Counted from the first letter of the stretch, positions 11,701 to 24,933 are shown. The stretch: 64,000 nt of DNA from Glycine soja (GCF_004193775.1 NC_041004.1:558001-622000); one strand, 5' to 3'. Translations and numbers: made by a program. Notes: generated by a model not told the origin, from the sequence alone.

Positions 11701-14700
11701 TAATATGGGATTTTCTTATCTAATAAATTCCATAAATTTTCATAAAATATTACCTGATAACTAATTATATTCAAAACTACAAGCTTTGCTTTTGTTTCAT
11801 CTATGTTCACTGCTTTTATGAGGTTGTATGCATATTTTTTATTCTTTGATGGTAATAAGTTAATCGTATATAGTATGTGTCTGTTTTGGACTTTTGGTTA
11901 GTAATGAATTTTTTTTGGAGCTGAGTTAGTGGTTGTTTCTTTGAGGTTTGAACCTGTGATCTTTAGTAAATTAATCAAGCTTGTCACCACTAAACCAATC
12001 CTAGTGGCTTGAAGTAGTGGTTATGTAGTTGGCGATAATGTACAATCCTTTAAATAGTTTATCTTTCTGTCATGCAGTCGTGAGTTTACCCATCGTGTGA
12101 AGTCTGTATCTATGGCAATGTTCACGTCACAAGAAGTTGATGCTCTTCAAAATGGGGGTAACCAGGTACAATGGTGGATTATCTTTTCTATATTTGGAAT
12201 TTTGGAGCCACCTTTATTTTCGTGTTGAAAAGAGGTTTCCATGTGATTCTTTAATTTCAGCGTGCAAGGGAAATACATTTGAAAAATTGGGACTTCCAAA
12301 GGCAGCGGTTGCCAGATAGCAGGTCTAATATATTTAATTTTTTGTTAAGGCTATGATACTAACACATATTTAGTTGTTTATATATATCTCATGTGACAAA
12401 TCATGTGTTGATTTTGCAGTAATGTTGATAAAGTAAGAGAGTTTATAAGGAATGTATATGTGGATCAAAGATATGCAGCAGCAAAGTCTTCTGATAAGCC
12501 TCCAAGAGATGTGCAGGCAATATATTTTTAGATGTTTATTTGTTTATCTAGATAACCATTTTCTTCTGAAGCTTAGTTTAAGTTTTAAACTCAGTCTTGT
12601 AGTTGGATGTCTCAGTTTTTGTTTTTTCTAAAACTGACGTTCTGAGTTTATTTTTATGTTTGGTGGTGTAGAATATGTTGAGTTTATAAGACTTTTTTTT
12701 TATTTAGATTAATTCAATTTTAAACATTGCATGAGTAAAGAAATATGCAGAGAAACAAGTGAATAAAGTGATCATACTTTTTTATTTCTATTTTCTTGTT
12801 TGCTTCTTGTATGTATTTAATGTAAACCTTCACCATTTTTTTTATCCATAAACTTTCACCTTTGTATTGCATTGAAGTTAATGTTCACAATTATGTATGA
12901 AAGACATAATTAGTTGCTCCAGAGTCCTTATAATCAACTTTTACTCTAGTAATGCTAGATATTTTTATATGGGCAACTTATTGTAGAGTCCTATTGAAGA
13001 TGATACAAGGCGTGCCAGTTCCTATCACTCATATTCTCAAAGTCCTCCATATGATTACCAATATGAAGATCGACGATATGGAAAACAAGCAGCTGCATTG
13101 ACCAGGAAGCCTGGTTCTGATAAAGTTTGCTATGAAAGAAAGATAAGTAGTATTATCTTTAGTCCTGGTCGGTTCAGCGATCATGCGTATGATGACAGAT
13201 TTGCAAATGAGAGATCTGGTCCAAGAATCTCCGACTTTTCTATGTCTAATGGTGGTGAGCAATTTAAAACTGATTTTCAGCATTCTGGTACCTGTTCAAG
13301 TAAAGATGTATTGCCTCATGTAACAAATACATCTCTGGAAACAAACTCCAAAAGAGATGCAGATGGAATTCATCGTCCACAGGTTTGTTTCTCTTGTTTC
13401 CATGACAAATAGAAAGATGTGTGCTTTACTTTTTTTTTTTTTTTTTGATCAGCAAATGTCAATTGGCAGTTTGTTAGCAGGGGAGATTGAACCCGCGATC
13501 TTCCCTCCTTTCCCTTCATTCTTAACCACCCAACCAACCTTATATCATTGTGTGCCTTGCTTAAGCATGACATTTTCCCTTGGTAAACTAATATTGATAT
13601 TATTCAAGTGTTTCGAAAGGTTATTCTGATACTCTGAACCTGCAAGATGTTATTATACAACTGGGTCAGGACAGTGAAGAAAATAAAAGAAGTAACATAT
13701 TGTGTATTATTCTCTAGTACAACTCTCTGGTAAACGAGCCAGAGATGAATTACAGCAGTACTGGGTATTCACGATAGCTTGACCTCTCCTTACTCTTTTT
13801 CTTATTTCTAGGCAACATGCCTTATTTTTCTAATTGTCCCAGCCCAAACTAACTACCTACCTACCTAGCTAATTATTCCAATAACTATGGGCCAGCTTTT
13901 TGCAGCTTGTTCTCAAGGGATGTTAGGATCCAATTGCAAAGTATGGGACTTGAGCCCTACACTGGAAATATAGGATTCTTATCATTTTAGATGTCTAAAA
14001 ATCTTTGTATTGGAAAATATTGGTTATGATGATAAATCTAGGAATTAAGTTACCACACAATGAGAAATGTTTTTCATCTAGGAATCAATTAACAAGATAA
14101 TAAATATCAGTTCTCTATCCTTGACATTGGAGGTTGTAGATTTGGGATTAAAAGCTAAAAACTTATTTTGCATATGACATTAATCTGTACTTCTTTTCCC
14201 AGAGAACTACCTCATTGGGATCAACAGACAGCAACCTGTCATCCTTAAGATCTTACAGTTCTGGTGGTTTAGTTGATTTTTTCTCAGAACCATTCCAAGC
14301 TTCTGGACCCCATCAAAATAAAGTGTCTTGTACTCCACAACCATCTGATCTGGGAAGTACTGTTAGTTCAGATCTTTCTGAGGCACCAGTGGCACCCAAA
14401 CCATTTTCTTCATCTGCTTCATCTATTGACCTTTTCCAGTTACCAGCTGCACCCTCTCAGGCTTCATCAGTGGATCTGTTTCAGTCATCTGCTTTATCTG
14501 CAATTGCATCTTTCAATGAGCGTCAACCTTTGAAAACATCACAATCCTCATCTGTTGACTTTATGGACCTTTCTCAGCAGCCATCTGCTGCAACCTCAAG
14601 TGAGAAGTCACTGGAGTTGTCTGTCCCAGAAAATGAAGGATGGGCAACATTTGATATGCCTCAGCACACATCTACTGCACAAGTAGAAATTCAACCAGCA

Positions 14701-17700
14701 GTACAGGAAAAATTTGATCCATTTTTGAACTTAAATGCAAATACGCTATGGCCATGTTTTGAAACTTCTAGTGCTAGCGCTCTTTCTTCAGTTACATCTA
14801 ATTTATGGCGTGATGTCACATGGACCAGAGAAGAACAAGTTTCTGTTATGGCATCAAACTCTCAAGTAAGTACTAGAAAGCTCGGTGCATGTCTGGTTTT
14901 ATATTCTAGTGATATACTCCAAAAGAAATACACAATATGTAATGCTTTCTTAAATCTTTCGAAATTGGAGACATCATGGAAAAGATGAAACTTAAATAAG
15001 ATTTTTATGTTGACACTGAACAGTCATGGAGTGCATTTAAGGATCCTGCTAACTCTGTTCCTGTGGATGCTCTTATTACTCAAGGATCACAAATGCATGA
15101 TCTTCCGTCAACTGATGATCAGTTTTTGGATTTAAGAGCTTCTGAGGTTGGTATCTATATGGTGCATTACCAAGATAGTCTATACAGTTTTGAAAATTAA
15201 GAAATTCTCAAGATGCTTTTATTCTACCAGGGATCCAATAAAGATGGTATGCACCGCATTGACCCTGTTGCTGGGTTTGATCATGATCTTTCATCGCATT
15301 TTGTTAGTGGCTCACCATGTCCTCCATCTGCATTTCCTCCAATGGTTTGTGATCTTAAATTGTTTGAGATTTCTTCTATTTCAAGTGACAGTTCTGTTTT
15401 GTTTCCCCTCGTTTGTTTGTTTTTATGCTTTGTTCAGTTGTTTTGTTTCTTGTTTCAGGGAGAGGTTCAGCCTAATGAAATCAACCATAAATCAACTAAT
15501 CCATTTGATTATCCTTTTGATTCAGATGTAGAACATAATAATACGGTAGGTCATGACTCATGAACCATGAATATGCTTTCATCTGTTAGTCAGTAGGTGA
15601 TTATCCTGGTCTTGCATATATTTTTCATGGTAATTGTCACTCTGATTAAACTAGTTCCTAGTGATGCTTGTTATTTCTGCATGTTTTACTCTGTTACATT
15701 GATCATGATTCCTCCAATCATATGGTTGAAATTTCCTGGTGTGTGGTTAAGCATTTCTATTCTGCTTTGTAACATATACTTAACTTTTGCTTTTCTAGAC
15801 AGTTCATTTCTTGTGTTCTGAATGTTCATAAAAAATTGTTACAACCCCGTCACAGCTTAAAAATTTAATGGATATTTTTTGTGTAGATTTTCTGGGAAGA
15901 TCCTTTTTTTCTGATTAAAATATTTTGCCTGACACTTTTGTCACTTCTACAACCTGACATGCTTATAAAGTTACAACTCTGAAGCTCTCCCTCTATTACG
16001 TTTGAAATTTAACATCCTGAAAACTGCTACCTAGCAAAATAGAAACAGGATTGAGATTGTAGGGTTGTTGATGCAATAGTCTTTCACATGCGATCGTGTC
16101 ACTATAGTTTGAACTCGTACCATGCTTGTATTGAACTTATTTACATGCTATGTAGATGTTTTAATCTAGCTAAAAAAGTTGCTCAACTGTTAACGCTGCA
16201 TGGAAAGATATAAATTTCACAATGTGGATCTTGGGTTATTGGAGACAGAAAGATAGTAACTTGTTCTTTGGTTTCCTTTTGTTTGTAACATGTGTGCAGT
16301 GTCAATTGCAATTCCTTGACGTCAGCTCTCTACAAGCAGCTCTGCCAGATTCCCAGCTAACACCCACCTTCCAAAGTGGTATTGCTGAACCATGGCTCCC
16401 TCAGAATACACTGAACCCTTATTTCTCCTCTGCAGGACAAGGTGGTCCTTCAAGACTCATACTGGAAGTTCAAACATTTTAATTATGGTCTTTGTCTGAC
16501 ATCTACCTCCACTTCTGTTAGAATCATCTCATATTCTCATTTGTGTACACACGAGTAAAATAAATGTTATTCACATATCTATTAGTAGGATTTCAATGCA
16601 TTTCAAATATCTGTATAAGTAGAAATTTCTTACTGTCTTTTGGTTCTATTATGTAGGTGGTTTGACATTCATGGCTGCACCACCACCAAGTTCTCAAATA
16701 CTGTAAGTTAGCATATGTTGCCCTTGTTTTTCTTTTATTTATATGATGGTTGAGGTGTATTAAATCAATTGGTAAACCTTGTGACAATAAATTATTGGCT
16801 TTTTGAACGCAATTCTCAGTTTCACCATTAATGATGTTTGTGAGTCTCTGATATTGTCTTTCATTCCAAGCTAGCAAGTTTTCAGTACATTTTTTAATTT
16901 AAATAAAATATAAAAAATAAAGTATACAAGATATTAAAATATCATAATTATTACATAATAATGAAACTCTGTATCTTAAGAAAGAGAAAGATATAACTGG
17001 AAATGTTTTTTCATTATCAATAATGAACATTTTATTTTATTAGATAGAAATAAATTAAAGAGATAAAACTTTTGAAATTGAGGAGAAAATTATGGCTACA
17101 AATTATTTAAATAAATACATATGATCTGTATGCCTATTAATTTGATATAATGTATCAAATTTTAAAATTCAAAATTCAAATTTAAATTGGGATTGACTAA
17201 TTTTAAACAATAGAGAGGAATAAAAAACGTAAAAATAAAATAAAATGTGAGATACTTGATACAAGAGAAATCATGTAGCCTATCATGAAAGAGAGTGAGT
17301 AGTTCCTTAAAATTCTCTTCTTCAAGAGTGAGTATTTAGATTTACAAGGGTGACTCTAAGCATCAAAATATAACATTGGGTGAGTAAGACCACATAGTTG
17401 TCTGTAAATTTTTTGAATGATCACTATAAATATTTCAATGACAACCTAAAAAATATTTGTTTTATAATAATAGCAACATCAACAATATAATATAACCTAT
17501 AAATATTAGTGTAACAATTCTTTAAGATAAATGAAGGTAATATAATAGATATCAACTAATCCAAAAGACAAGACAAGACACAACTGTCCATGGTCCACCC
17601 TTCACGGATTGCCATGGCTATGAAAGGGTATATGGGGTGTAGGCCATAGATGGCTTCCTTTAGGCTATTGTATCCTGCACTCCCTCAATTGCATCCTGCA

Positions 17701-18277
17701 CCTCACTAGGATGCAATAGTGGGAGTGCAGAAAATAAATGCCCTTCATTTATGCTAATTTTGAGAGGAAAGAAAGTTGGCCTCTTGGTGTTCCTGAGTAA
17801 ACTTCTTTATCAAGTGAAGCTTCATCATCATCTTTGTATTCCAACACTGAAAGGGTTGTACTGGCCCATTATGGATTCCAGCTTTTAATAGATGTACATG
17901 TGTGATATTATAAAGTTGGAAAGTCTACACTATCCCTCTAAATCTTACCCAAAGTAATTTTTTTAATAAAATATTTATTTTTTATTTTAAAATTATTTGT
18001 TAATTAATAGTATTACAAATAGCTGCTTTGTTTCATTGAACTAGATTTACATCATGGGGGAGGATAGGAACAATTCTTATATAAACTTAATCTACACATC
18101 TTGTCTTGTGTACTTATAGGATAAAGCTGTCCTATAAAGTTTGATTTGGCAATTTCCAATAGTATGGCCTTTTCTATGTTTTTGGAGCATGCTCATTGGC
18201 TTTTTGAGTTGATTATTTTCAGGAACATCCAGACGAATGAACCGGTTGCTTCTGTTGGGGGTAATCCCTTTGCATAG
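8795..18277 (+). CDS. AGD14: ARF GTPase-activating protein, AGD14/ZIGA4 type
   Basis: Thirteen exons: 8795-8890, 11036-11097, 12078-12165, 12261-12322, 12420-12516, 12987-13382, 14203-14865, 15024-15146, 15231-15344, 15459-15545, 16300-16441, 16657-16702 and 18223-18277. They join in frame to 676 residues, near the ~650 of the Arabidopsis protein. ARF-GAPs stimulate GTP hydrolysis by ARF GTPases in vesicle traffic. The N-terminal ArfGAP zinc finger is complete: CX2CX16CX2C at residues 26, 29, 46 and 49, with the arginine finger at R54 (GIHREF). The rest is a Ser/Gln-rich tail with IDLFQLP and VDLFQ repeats, PPYDYQYEDRRYGK, and a final SVGGNPFA. The last exon is only 55 nt and follows a 1.5 kb intron. 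Intron 5 appears to use a GC donor (12517), though an in-frame GT donor at 12511 would drop two residues. Intron 1 carries a large foldback. Confidence 0.92.
9243..10622. repeat. Large foldback (inverted repeat) in AGD14 intron 1
   Basis: Left arm about 9243-9897 and right arm about 9962-10622 are inverted copies of the same ~650 bp sequence, by eye roughly 75-80% identical, around a ~65 nt centre. Matching landmarks include ggcttcctattgaaacttgg (9873) against its complement (from about 9966), gatcaccaaccatttgtggc (9661) against its complement near 10160, and cagcaagttac (9281) against its complement near 10571. Each arm reads like degraded coding sequence running towards the centre. In the right arm (minus strand) a ~18-residue unit repeats about three times: DTFSQPYGGGNGA, VTFSRPYSGGSGA, VSFSQPYGAGNGG. 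The left arm keeps one good unit, VTFSPPYGAGNGA. I do not recognise the protein. Frames are broken, so neither arm is annotated as a gene. Confidence 0.85.
11909..12006 (-). mobile_element. Degraded tRNA-type SINE in AGD14 intron 2
   Basis: On the minus strand, a tRNA-like head (taggattggtttagtggtga, A-box region) is followed by a B-box-like caggttcaaacctc (complement of about 11943-11956), ending in an A8 tail (T run at 11909-11916 on the plus strand). Its form is like the better preserved copy at 13431-13548. No clear target-site duplication remains. Confidence 0.5.
13431..13548 (-). mobile_element. Short tRNA-type SINE in AGD14 intron 6
   Basis: A ~118 bp element on the minus strand. It has an A-box-like head (ggttggttgggtggttaag), a B box (gcgggttcaatctccc), and a poly-A tail seen as a T run from 13431. 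Imperfect 13-bp direct repeats flank it: tgtgtgctttact (13418-13430) and tgtgtgccttgct (13549-13561). Similar elements occur at 11909-12006, 21842-21937 and 24934-25048, so this is a local family. Confidence 0.75.
17675..17730. repeat. Compact near-perfect hairpin in AGD14 intron 12
   Basis: CTGCACTCCC (17675-17684) pairs with GGGAGTGCAG (17721-17730), and ATTGCATCCT (17688-17697) pairs with AGGATGCAAT (17708-17717). The 3-nt segments between them can form one more C:G pair, and the loop is 10 nt (gcacctcact). The stem is therefore about 23 bp with only two mismatches. The surrounding 17575-17760 is less AT-rich than the rest of the intron. It could be a small RNA precursor or a transposon terminus; the sequence alone does not decide. 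Confidence 0.7.
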
Positions 18278-19146
18278 GATTAGACTGTAAAATGTGGAAA
18301 CATCATTCATAGGGAAATTTATGCTTGCTCTTGACATAGATTTTAATGCTTTTATTCTGGTCAGATTAAAATGTTGCCCATTACTTCCACGCCAAGGAAG
18401 TACTTGTAATTCATAGTCACTGCCATATGCAGGCCATGCGTTTGTAATTTTGTAATTGAATGGCATTGTAGTTATTGACAAAAAACAATTACATTGTAGT
18501 TAGAACTCTTAAAATTGCTTAATTAGTGTTGGGGCAGGTATGAACGCAACCAATTTGGATATAGTGCGTGTTTGGAAATAGATGGCAAAAAAGCTTTAAA
18601 GGCAAAAGTACTTTTGCAAAAGGATCAAAATCTTTGTTTTTGTTTTCAATTTGCTGTTGGATTGTATTGGAACACGTGTTGCAACAATTTCAATTACAAA
18701 TCAAACATGCACATAGATTGTGAGATTTTTGAGGTTTGACAATGTAATTGTAATTGGATTAGTTTAAGAGTGTCTGATCTTTTGTCCACACATATTTTAT
18801 GTAATTCAAAGCTTGTTAATCGATTAAGATTGAGTCTACGTAGATGCTACCTCCAACAACTAAGCATGTTTGGATTAAGAGGCGTGCATTATTTTAATGG
18901 GTTTCAATAACAATATAACATTGCTGACTATGTGTAAGACTAATTGGGAACAAGAGAGATGTTAATAGCAATTTTTTTAACACACTACTATAAACGTATT
19001 TCTTATTACCACTCTTATAAACATATTTCTTATTATTGGTTGAAAATATTAGAAATCATAATTTTTTTTTATTTAATGAGTTTTTTCTTCTTTTAATTTT
19101 GTAACTTTAATAAATTATAATGAATAGTAGAGTATGTTAAAGTGTA

Positions 19147-19413
19147 CTCTCTTTGTCTCTAATTATAATTTTTTTTAAAAAAATTGTTTATCCTTTTTTA
19201 TAAAATCATTTTCTAATTTCTTGATACATTAATTATTTTTTTCTTCTAAATATCCTTATTTAATTTATCTCTCTTCAAACATTAATAAGAAACAAGTGGA
19301 TAGAGAAAAAAGAAATTAATAATTTTGAAATCATAATATCAGTCATTAACAAATTTAATACGACCAGTATTTTTCATTAGTTAAAAAAAATTTATAATTA
19401 AAAACGAAGAAAG
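19147..19413. mobile_element. Stowaway-like MITE
   Basis: The left end ctctctttgtctctaattat and the right end, which reverse-complements to ctttcttcgtttttaattat, are inverted repeats of about 25 bp, continuing into T-rich runs. TA dinucleotides flank both ends (19145-19146 and 19414-19415), as expected for the Tc1/mariner Stowaway type. The ends resemble the plant Stowaway consensus CTCCCTCCGT. The body (~267 bp) has no ORF. Confidence 0.7.
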
Positions 19414-20333
19414 TATTAATGAGTTTGCCTTAGTAATAATAAATTTAACTACTTTTTAAAGATTCTTCACCTAAAAAGTGGTAGCTCATTTATTTAACCA
19501 GATAATCATTACAATAATAATACATTTTTAATTAAAGTTGTAAAAAATGGGGCATAATTTTTTTGTAAATTGTAATATGTCGTACACATATACGTTCAAC
19601 TCGAATACCTGATAAACATCCCAACACACGTAAATATTTACAAAGAGAAACTAGTCAAATTCAAAACATTTACGTGTGCATGTACATAATCCATCACATT
19701 AAATATCAATCACTGGGACCTCCATATACACAATCATAAAAATACTAAGAACTTGTCTCGGCAACATCATCATAAACTGTACATCCCAAGAAAAACATAT
19801 ACAATCATCACTATTAGAGCATCAACATATACAACCATCAATTAATCATATAATGTCACATCTTTAGAATATATTTGAGTCTTATCTTAACTACATTAAT
19901 TAAAAGTCGCACGTAGTATCATAAATTGTAATTGGTTGATTTATACTCACAATACATAACAATTAAATTCTTTTTCCTGAAATGCATATAAAAGTAGATA
20001 AACAAATCAAACAGACAAACAAAAGGAGTAAGACAATAATATATATATACAATAAAGTAGGCATGAGATACACATTCAGGAAAATATATAACACCTTTAG
20101 ATCCATGAATCAGCTAAGCAATATATCACAAATAGTTTCACTTAGCTTTCCAAGATAAGCATCATACTCACATCTTGCAATCTCACACACATAACCTCAA
20201 TAGTATCAAACATATATGCAATCAAAACATGAGTAACCTCTTAAGAATAATGATGCACATACTTTCAGTTATAGGGAAACATTCATAGACATGTTAATGG
20301 CGAGAAATATATCTTTAGTCTGAATATATACCT

Positions 20334-20361
20334 AAATAAAATAAAATAAAATAAAATAAAA
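20334..20361. repeat. AAATA pentanucleotide microsatellite
   Basis: About five to six tandem AAATA units. It is likely to vary in length between accessions. Confidence 0.85.
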
Positions 20362-21841
20362 TGTCTATTCAAAAATAAGAAAAAGATAAATACACACTTA
20401 ATTAAATATCATTATATAAAGAAAAAAAGATGATAGAAAACGAAACTATGTTTATATATGTATTCTTACTTAATTGCCAGACTATTTCAATGCATATTAA
20501 TTATATTGCAAGCATATCTTTGAGGATATAATTTATAAAATTTTGCGATATATCTCTCCAGACATATATATAAAGGTGAAACACATATATTTATGATTAT
20601 CATGCTCACTTAAGGAGAGATGTAACTCCACCTCATGTCAAAGTTTTTCTAAGCTTCACATCCACACCCTCCAACTTCGTTATATGTTGCAAGGTTTACA
20701 TACGTAAAAAGCAAAATTTAGACATATGCAAGTTTGGAATGTGTTCTTTGAGTGTACTTTATTTTACCTTTTGTAGAGACAAAACAAGCACACAACAAAA
20801 TAAAAAATAATATAGCAATTTGACAAGTGAGAAAAAAAATCTCAAATTAGTAAATAATTGTTTTTAACATTTTTAATAAATAATTTAAAAATAATTGCCT
20901 AAACTGGTAAAAAAAGAAAAGATCAAAGAGAGCAATAATATATTAATATTTGGATATTTAATCTTCATAACTTTTACACATCAAGTCTTAAGATGAATTC
21001 ACTTGAATCATTCAAAAGAATGGAATAAAAGAAACATGTATTATCACCTGAGAATCGGTGTCAAAATATAATCCTTTATGAGTTTGAATAATATGTGTTC
21101 ATATATTATACAATCAAAATAGAACTGGGATACCACTTTATTTTAAAATGGGTAGATTTGATGGAAGAAAAAAAATAGTTGAATGTGAAATAAAAAATCT
21201 TGAAAAATTTCTGACCACACGAAGGAAAAACTAACGTAATACAATTTTAGAAACTAAATTTTCCTTTTACTTAGAGTTTTCAAAGGAAAACAACAACAGT
21301 CCTTTTCCCAATCACATGCGGCTCCTCTCAAAGTCTCAAACAATGATGTTTTGGGCTGTTTAGTAACATCATTCCATATATCTCTCCATACATTTCTCTC
21401 TAGGCCCTAACTTTGTGTCCCCTACTCTCTCTATACCCTTTCCTTTCCTCACCCTTTTGAATTTTGAGTAGTAGCATCATTGCTACACATTGAACAACAA
21501 CAACAACATGATCATGAACACTAAAAGCAAATTGATCACCCTTTGGGTCCTGCTCTATTTTTGTTCCATCACAAACTCACTAGCTGCTTCAAAAAAGTGC
21601 AATTTCCCTGCCATATTCAACTTTGGTGACTCCAATTCAGATACTGGAGGCCTCTCTGCTGCCTTCTCCTCATGGAGAGTCCTACTTCCATCACCCTGCT
21701 GGTCGTTACTGTGATGGCCGTCTCATTGTTGATTTCTTAGGTACTTCAATTCTTTTCATTTTCTCTCAATCCTTAACTTCATTATATGTCTCAATTAGCT
21801 CTATTATGCACTTTGCCTTTGGTTTTTGTTATGTTTATCTT

Positions 21842-21937
21842 CACTTTTTATTTTTATACATTAATTGTTAGTGAAAAGATTTGAACCTATTATTTTTTTC
21901 TATTTTCCTTCTTTGTTAATCATTAGACCAACCGTAT
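21842..21937 (-). mobile_element. Degraded short SINE in GDSL intron 1
   Basis: On the minus strand it reads an A-box-like cggttggtctaatgatta, then a B-box-like ataggttcaaatc, with a T/A-rich tail. The order and wording match the SINE at 13431-13548. Ends are approximate and no target-site duplication is clear. The rest of GDSL intron 1 (21741-23669) shows nothing else identifiable. Confidence 0.45.
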
Positions 21938-24933
21938 ATTTCCTGCTGATCTTCATTTTAATTTTTTCGATCAAAATTCAACATTAGCTAATTGATTCTT
22001 TGAGAATGTATGTAGTTTGTAGAACTTTGGATAATGTTGTTGTTTTTTTCTTCTTTTTTTTTTTTTAAATTTATCTTCCATCGACTAAATTCAAGCCAGA
22101 CATTAAGAAATGTGTTTGATGGTTTTGTATGTGGTTGGGTTTTTTTTTTTTAATGATTGAGAATTTTGTAAACTAAGCATAATAAGATCGTTTGTGAGTC
22201 AATTTACTTCTTAATTTTTGTTAAATAATATTTATTTATATTTTTGTTCCCCAAATAAAGGGATCTTAGAAGAAATAGTTTATTTATCTTCTGGATTTTA
22301 TTTGGCTTTTGAAATGTATTCACAGACACATTCAGTGGATATTGTCATTATCCATAACTTACAAATTTGCTAAGCTCATGCCTGTCAGTGGGTGGGTACA
22401 CGCAACCTCAATCTCACCAAAGCATGGAAAAATATTGTTGTCTAGTCGTTTAAGATTAATTTTGCTTAAGGATTTGTTCCTTAAAAAGTAAATTATTATT
22501 CTTCACATTCTCGTAGTACTCAAATTTTATAATTTAATTTAACGTTTTGCTTTGGATAGATTGCAACGATAAGGGAACATGAAGGGTTAAGTTTGCTATT
22601 GAAAGATACTACATTATTTTATCATTTTAAAAAAATGTGAATGATCATTACACGACACTTGATTTTTAAACCACTTAGTAATTTTTTTATGGAATGCAGA
22701 AATAAGTTTATGATGAAAAAAATCCAGTAAAAAAAGTAGTTTTTGAATCAAATCCTTAAATTATAATAAATTGATGCAATACTCGTTAAGATTAACCTAA
22801 TATAGTGAAATATTTGGATAATGTTTGAGATATTAAGTTTTATCTTATATTTTGTGTGAAATAATAGTATGCATGTTATTCAAACTCTGATGAGTTCTAT
22901 TCTTATTGTAAAAAACTTGATGCAACTTTTATTTTTGTTGTTGAATAAAAGTGATGCAACTTGATAGACAATAATACTTATGAATATTAAATGCATTGTA
23001 GGGTGTGATACTATGATTGATAAATGACTACATGAGCGACACACACTTTTAATTTTTTTTTTAAATTTAAAATAAATAAATTTGGAACTTTTTAATGTTC
23101 ACTTTGTCAAATTACTGATTGCTATTGAATTTAAAGGAGCAGATTCAGAGAGAAAGAACAAAATCTTTTTACAGAAAATGAAAACCTTTTATTTTTATAT
23201 AATGCAATACATAGTTTTTTTTTTGTAGCATGTGATAAATGGACCACACACACTTCTAACAATTTTTGTTTTTGTCTTTTTAGATTTTTAAAAGATAATT
23301 TTGTTTTTAAATACATATTCTGTAATTGTCACCCATTTTAAAATCATGCGCAAAACAGTATGTAGTAAAGAAGTTCATAAAAAAGGCAGCTCTTATACAA
23401 ATTTTGGACACTTATGGTGATTCAAAATGTAAGGGTTGGATTAAGAAAATCTGACAAAATCTTCTTTGTACTCACAATCATATCTGTCAGCGAGCGATTA
23501 ATCACAACACAAAGTTAGCTTAACTTATTATTCAAATTTTCAAATTTTAATTTGATTAATGAGAATAGCACTTTATGTGTTAGTTTCCATGTCATTTCAA
23601 TTAAAAAGAAGTTAGTTTCCACACTAATTAATTTGAACTTTCTTTTTCCTACTGTGCATCAAACAAAAGCTAAGAAGTTGGGGCTGCCTTATTTGAGTGC
23701 ATTTCTTGATTCTGTTGGGTCAAATTATAGCCATGGAGCCAACTTTGCAACTGCTGGATCCACCATTAGACCCCAGAACACAACCCTTCATCAGACTGGT
23801 GGTTTCAGCCCTTTCTCTTTGGATGTTCAATTTAATCAATTCAGTGATTTCCAGCGCAGGACACAATTTTTTCACGATAAAGGTAATGCCAAGGCATGAA
23901 TCATATTTTCCCTTACCATATATCTATTTATAATAGTCATCCAACTCTCTTTGGTTAATAAATTACATGCCAATAAATCTTTAATGGGAGTGATCCTGAA
24001 TTCGATATCTTAAGATTGTCTATTTGAGTTTCTAAAGATGAAAAATAAAAAAATGATTGAGAAGAAAAAATTTCACTAAAGTTGGTCTTGTTAGATTTTT
24101 TTTATTGAATGTTAGTCATGGATATAATCGATGAATACTCGTATCAACAATATGATTATAAAAAAAAGTTAATAAATTTCTTCCAATGGGCTCATATTAG
24201 AATCCAAGAATAAGATATGAACATGTTAATAAATTTAGTTTTCTTCAAATAAGTGAGTCATCAACATTTTTCACCCCTCTTTGGTGGAGCATATGAAACA
24301 TTGTTACCCAAATCAGAAGATTTTTCTCAAGCATTATACACGTTCGATATTGGTCAAAATGACTTGACATCCGGTTACTTCCACAACATGAGCTCGGATC
24401 AAGTGAAAGAATATGTTCCAGATGTTTTGGCTCAATTCAAGAACGTCATCAAGGTAATCCTTTTCAAATTTTGTGATATTTCTAGTTGCTCATATAGAAA
24501 AGATTAAACTATTCAATTAGGGTTGGTTTGATAGAATGGAAGAGAGTGAAAAAGAAAAGAAAGGAAGATAAATGTTTGAATTAAAATAGAGATGAAGATA
24601 AATTTTTAAATTTTTTCTTTATTTTTTGTCTTTTCTTCTCTGGCCAAACAAATTATTAGTCTTTACATTTATCCTCACTTTCATTTTTTAATGTCTATAC
24701 AAAAAAAATTGCTAGTTTTAGTCCATAGACATGCATAAAAGTTACTTACTAGAACACTTTTTTTGGCAATGCAAAACTGCTAAAAAAACTGTTCAGGGAT
24801 TAAAACTTTCGATCTTCTAGTGTAGGAACTAAAGCTTAAAATGGAGACAACTATAATACCAAATGGATAATTTTGCACATAAAAGACAACTTTCTAGCAT
24901 GTGCATCACATAACATTCATGTTTGTGTTTCTG

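Larger units (their letters stand above)
18278..21507. other. Intergenic spacer between AGD14 and the GDSL gene
   Basis: 3.2 kb of AT-rich sequence with one Stowaway-like MITE (19147-19413) and an AAATA microsatellite near 20334. The last ~200 bp before 21508 are C/T-rich and are probably the GDSL promoter and 5' UTR. No other gene is visible. Confidence 0.55.

Noticed and set aside
16435..16482. Ending AGD14 at 16482 by reading through the exon 11 donor, or at the TAA near 16702
   Set aside because: Splicing at 16441 and 16702 joins in frame to the 55-nt exon at 18223-18277, which ends in the family-typical GGNPFA.
21508..21740. Treating the GDSL gene as intact by calling an extra mini-intron in exon 1
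   Set aside because: No GT...AG pair lies between GGLSAAF and PHGESYF, and the gap is one base, so an intron cannot explain it.
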